64,000 nt of DNA from Baylisascaris procyonis (Eukaryota > Nematoda > Chromadorea > Rhabditida > Ascarididae). Numbering within the stretch: position 1 is the stretch's first letter; every line of letters begins with the position of its first letter. A program made the translations under genes and the position numbers. The stretch covers positions 1-64,000 of the forward strand of contig JAZARR010000222.1 of NCBI GenBank assembly GCA_037389465.1, read 5' to 3'. Shown in pieces: positions 60,201 to 64,000 of the stretch. The notes beneath the pieces were generated by a model. It did no database searches, had not been told where the DNA came from, and saw nothing but the letters and a program-made list of their open reading frames with translations.

Positions 60201-63200
60201 ACCCAATCATAAGTAACTGAATCCAATTGCATCTTTGCAGTCATCAGCCTCCTTCGATAGACCACCTTTAATTTGAATATCTGACCACCTCATCCCTACT
60301 AATCAACATGCTTTGAGGTAGGCTTTTGATGTATTGAATCCATACCTTCAACTCAAAGATTTCAATGAGTCGAAAGAAATTCTGAACAATTTAGTAGAAA
60401 TTAACAAAAAAACCTCTAATTGAACTGATCTGATCACCACCTGTTTCAACAATAAACTTCGATTCTAATTTGCAAGAACGAAAGTTGACTAAGTGGATGC
60501 TATGTTCACCGACATAATACAAAGCGACAACCTCTAATGCAAAAACTCTTACAGATCTTGTGCACAATAATTCAGTGTTTCCCTCTCAAAGCAGGCACAG
60601 ATTCAGATGAAATTTTTAAAGACTTTCTCTGAATTAAAGGTTAAATTGCCTGACGCATATTTTCTAAAGCTAAAATTTGAGGATCGCTAGCAAACTTACT
60701 AAGCTTCAAAATCCTGTAAAAAAAAGACCAAAGCTTAATACGCTGGATAAAATGAAGAAACCTGCGAAAAACATTTTCATGAAATAAACTAAGCCAAAGT
60801 GACGCATCTGCATTTTTCTTCTTTTTTTTTCGCGCGGAAGTATTCATGGATGGTACCCCTATAGTCTCGCTATCTCTTTACCTGGTACTAAGAACGATAA
60901 TTCGAGAGTGTCTCATCTAAATTGGCAGATGAATATAACAGGTGTGCATCATAAAAATTAGATATTTGACGCTTACGAGTTCAAACGTGCATCCCATGTC
61001 AAATTTTCTTTCTTGCCCGCCTGTAGAATCGCACCCAAACCTTATAAGCGATTGGTCAGTTTAAGAAGGCAATGAGATGACTTCCTGCGAAGAATCCAGT
61101 CTACAGAACGAATACATTCGACCTAATCCAAAGAATAGGACTTTATCTTAACAGATCTTTTTTCTTAGTAAAGTCAGGAAAAAGCTGAAAATCAAAAAAT
61201 TGAAGGGAAAACGAGAAAAAGTGATATTAAATGTAATACCTCCTCAGCCGCAATCATTCGACCCTTCTTCAGAAACCTCCGGTCGCAGTTCACGATCCGT
61301 AAGCTCCCTCTCCTCACGTTTGCATGACATTGGGTTGAAAGCTGTACAGTACATTCCTGGCGGTGTAACGCTTCTTGATTAAGTGGTGCGTCTACGAGAC
61401 TGCAAGAATAGCGGTGGTTATCGCAAATACTTCGAATATGTGGAGGTCTAAACGATCGCATACAAACTTTGCAAAAGAATATAAGCTCCACTTTCGTTCA
61501 GTTCATTCAACATCCCATATGTGGATGACATGAACATATGAGGGAAGCATAGAAAGGATACATATAGGCAATAAAAGATGCGATATTCCAATGGTTCTAG
61601 ATTAGATGTCTACCTGGTAAGGAAATTTCTTCGATACAAATCAGAAAAGAGTGAAAAAAAAATACTGCAGGTGAAACGTTTTTAAATTGCTCTAAAAGTT
61701 CGACGCCAGATACCAAATAAGGTTACCACGCACCTCTCAAATCCAAGCATAGTACTAATAACGACTACAACGTCCATAAATCAATAGGCCTAGTGGTGGA
61801 GAATGGTGACAGCAAAGAAACAACTATACATTTATGATACAAAAATGCACAGCTCCGAAATAATAACAGAAATGAAACAAATTGGTTACAGTTGATTTTG
61901 TTCATTCAGTAAAAAAAGTTCAAAATTCAATTTGTGCTAAAGTCTGCTGGAGGTTTTCGCTCGACTATACAATATTTTATCACTCAACGTGAAATATTCC
62001 AAAAACAGTAGTGTGGATTCGTTACATAGGGCAGGCAACACACTCGCCACCACATCCTTCATCTTAACTGCGATAACTCAGCGACACGAAACACACTAAA
62101 CTTCACATCGGAGCCACCGTCCCGCTCCTTACAACTCCTCCGCATCAACCTCGCCCCTCCCCAACACGAACAACACTGAGCGCTGCTGCAGAAGGCAATG
62201 CTTATATATGCGTGCCTATTGCCATTTTGGCGCCCATATGACGTTTTCCATCATAGTCAAGATCAGTAATACAGCAATCAGTTAGTCAAGATCAGTAATA
62301 CTGCGATCAGTTAGTCAAGATTAGTAATACTGCGATCACTTTCACGCGAGAAAGCGCTCGCGCTCAGTGATACCCAAGTAGAGACCATTTCACTTGGGCT
62401 AGCGGCGTCTTCTTCGCGCCAGCCGCGCCCGCTCGGGCTAATCAAGATATGAGTACCCCTCCCCTCTCAACAAACCTTTCTCACATGATTTTTGGGAAAT
62501 GATATTTCTTCCCCAGAATTATCGGGAATTGGTGGCGACTTCTGCTGTAAGTGATGAGGCGCATTCACGTGCGCACAGCATCACACGTAAAGAGTGATAT
62601 AAACATGTTCCATCAATACTAAAAAATAACCCAAAAACGGGCTCATTACGAAATAGGATGGATCCCATCTGCTTTGCTGCTTTCCCCATTTTTCGTTCTG
62701 TCCGTCTTCTCTGACTTTGATGACATTCATCTCAGCAGAGAGAGACGAAAGGCTATTCCCTTTTAAAATATTTAGAAAAATTTTGCCCCTTCATGTCCAC
62801 CCCCCCCCGAGTTTCGGAGGAAAGCTAAGTCCCGTTTAACGAACCTCCGGCTACCTTCCTGTTCCAGAAAACAAAAGTGACAGCAGTATGTACGAATTTC
62901 CGTTAATTTAATAACATAGAGTAAAAACCGGTCGGTCATAAATGGTGAAGCGCCAAAAGCATTCGTCCAAACCTCAGCAATTTCTACTTTCCAAACGACT
63001 ATGCTACATCTGCTAAATTTAAAAAAAGAACTATTGCCTTATAAGCACTTCACCTTCTTTCAAATCAACAAAAACTGACATATCGAAGAAAAAAAGAAAA
63101 TGCGCATAGCAGCAAAAATCCCCCGCCTGCACCCGAAGATGTCAAGATTTGGCCCGACCGCAACATTTCAAGGACAGTCGCATATTTCGAAAGATACCGT

Positions 63201-64000
63201 ATTGCAATTTTCGTTGCAAGACCAACCAACCAACATTTAAAGTAATACAGCACTAAAACTTAGAAAACGTGACCCTCCTCCCCCTCCCCATAAATTTTTA
63301 ATAGCGAAAAAATATCAACGCAAAATATACCAAAAACTATGACAGAGATAAAAACACTTCAATAATGACATAAATTAAAACAGTAAGTAAGATAAATACT
63401 TGAAAATAAACATAAATAATTGCACAAAAAATATCAGATAAATAAAGAAATAATTCAATAAAGATAACTATCCTCATTATACAATTTAATAGTAGATATA
63501 GGAGAGAATAAAACCACTTCAACGGTTGTTACATTAACAAAATACAAATAATCTCTCATATTTAACAGTTTATTCTTTAATAAAAGCGCAATATGTTAGC
63601 CTACCAATATCAGTCCCTAATTAGAAATCACGAATTGCATAATATCCCATCGTGAACCACCAATGCCATTTCATGCTTCTAAGCAACAAATCAAACAATG
63701 TTAGAAACAAACTTTTTAGAAGGCTTCCTAACTCAACGAATACAGATCCCTTCTTCTCCTCTAAATCAGGATATGAGATCATATGAACTCAAAGCTTTCA
63801 ACTTAACGCCTATGTTGTTGTATCAATTAAAACCTCACGTTCCAAACAAAAGCAAATTGTCTCATTTCAGAATCAGCATCCCTTTAAGCCAAGAAATGTC
63901 AATCCCTTCGTACATACAAGATACAACACTTACTAGTACGCTTTACGCGACAATGACTATACTATATGATAGTAATAAACGGAAGAAGTAAGCAATAAAA
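60201..64000. other. No supported gene; CpG-richer patch and short repeats
   Basis: Short frames near 60641-60720 (preceded by TTTTTTACAG) and 61192-61400 (both strands) are protein-like over limited stretches but match nothing I know. The patch at about 62150-62450 is richer in G+C and CpG and contains the hairpin cccaagt...acttggg. The remainder is AT-rich. Confidence 0.4.
62255..62341. repeat. 29-bp tandem repeat x 3
   Basis: Three copies of agtcaagatcagtaatactg plus cgatcagtt, starting at 62255, 62284 and 62313, with few substitutions. It directly precedes a GC-rich hairpin-forming patch. Function unknown. Confidence 0.9.

Noticed and set aside
62341..62420. Possible spliced-leader RNA gene (gatacccaag)
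   Set aside because: The nematode spliced leader ends in acccaagtttgag; only a few bases match, and no Sm-site or hairpin arrangement follows.

Overview
The window looks like nuclear DNA of a nematode: AT-rich, intron-dominated, with worm-type splice acceptors (TTTTCAG, TTTGCAG, TTTTTAG) and exon fragments whose closest remembered relatives are nematode muscle titin, a KIF21-type kinesin and DNA topoisomerase II. The long introns and repeats suit a parasitic (clade III-like) worm better than Caenorhabditis, but the species cannot be named from this sequence. No complete intact protein-coding gene was found.

The recognisable coding material lies on the minus strand and is mostly decayed. Reading 5' to 3' on that strand: (1) topoisomerase II remnants at about 59.2-57.4 kb; (2) open, well-spliced exons of unidentified protein(s) at 57.1-53.1 kb; (3) a long colinear run of titin-type immunoglobulin half-domain exons from 51.8 to 41.2 kb, with several nonsense codons, frameshifts and lost splice donors; (4) a colinear KIF21/klp-12-like kinesin from 35.0 to 29.5 kb (possibly to 26.2 kb), with the Walker A lysine position changed and a stop codon just after switch II; (5) isolated exon candidates at 23.6, 12.8, 8.0 and 4.5 kb, one EGF-like. 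Introns are kept, so these are unprocessed pseudogenes (or drafts full of sequencing errors), not retrocopies.

Repeats include a 57-bp satellite of about 37 units at 12.99-15.1 kb. Its plus strand reads as a 19-residue peptide resembling the C-terminal tail of a LINE reverse transcriptase. There is also a C-tract satellite of about 15 units of about 60 bp (59.3-60.2 kb), three long (TA)n microsatellites, a palindromic MITE-like element at 52.3-52.64 kb, a 113-bp tandem duplication at 8.2 kb and a 29-bp triplicate at 62.26 kb.

The best single explanation is a gene-bearing segment that has lost selective constraint, for example part of a degenerating sex-limited chromosome or an old segmental duplication. 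That is inference. Large stretches (1-7.6, 15.1-23.5, 35-41.2 and 60.2-64 kb) hold nothing I can support as genes.
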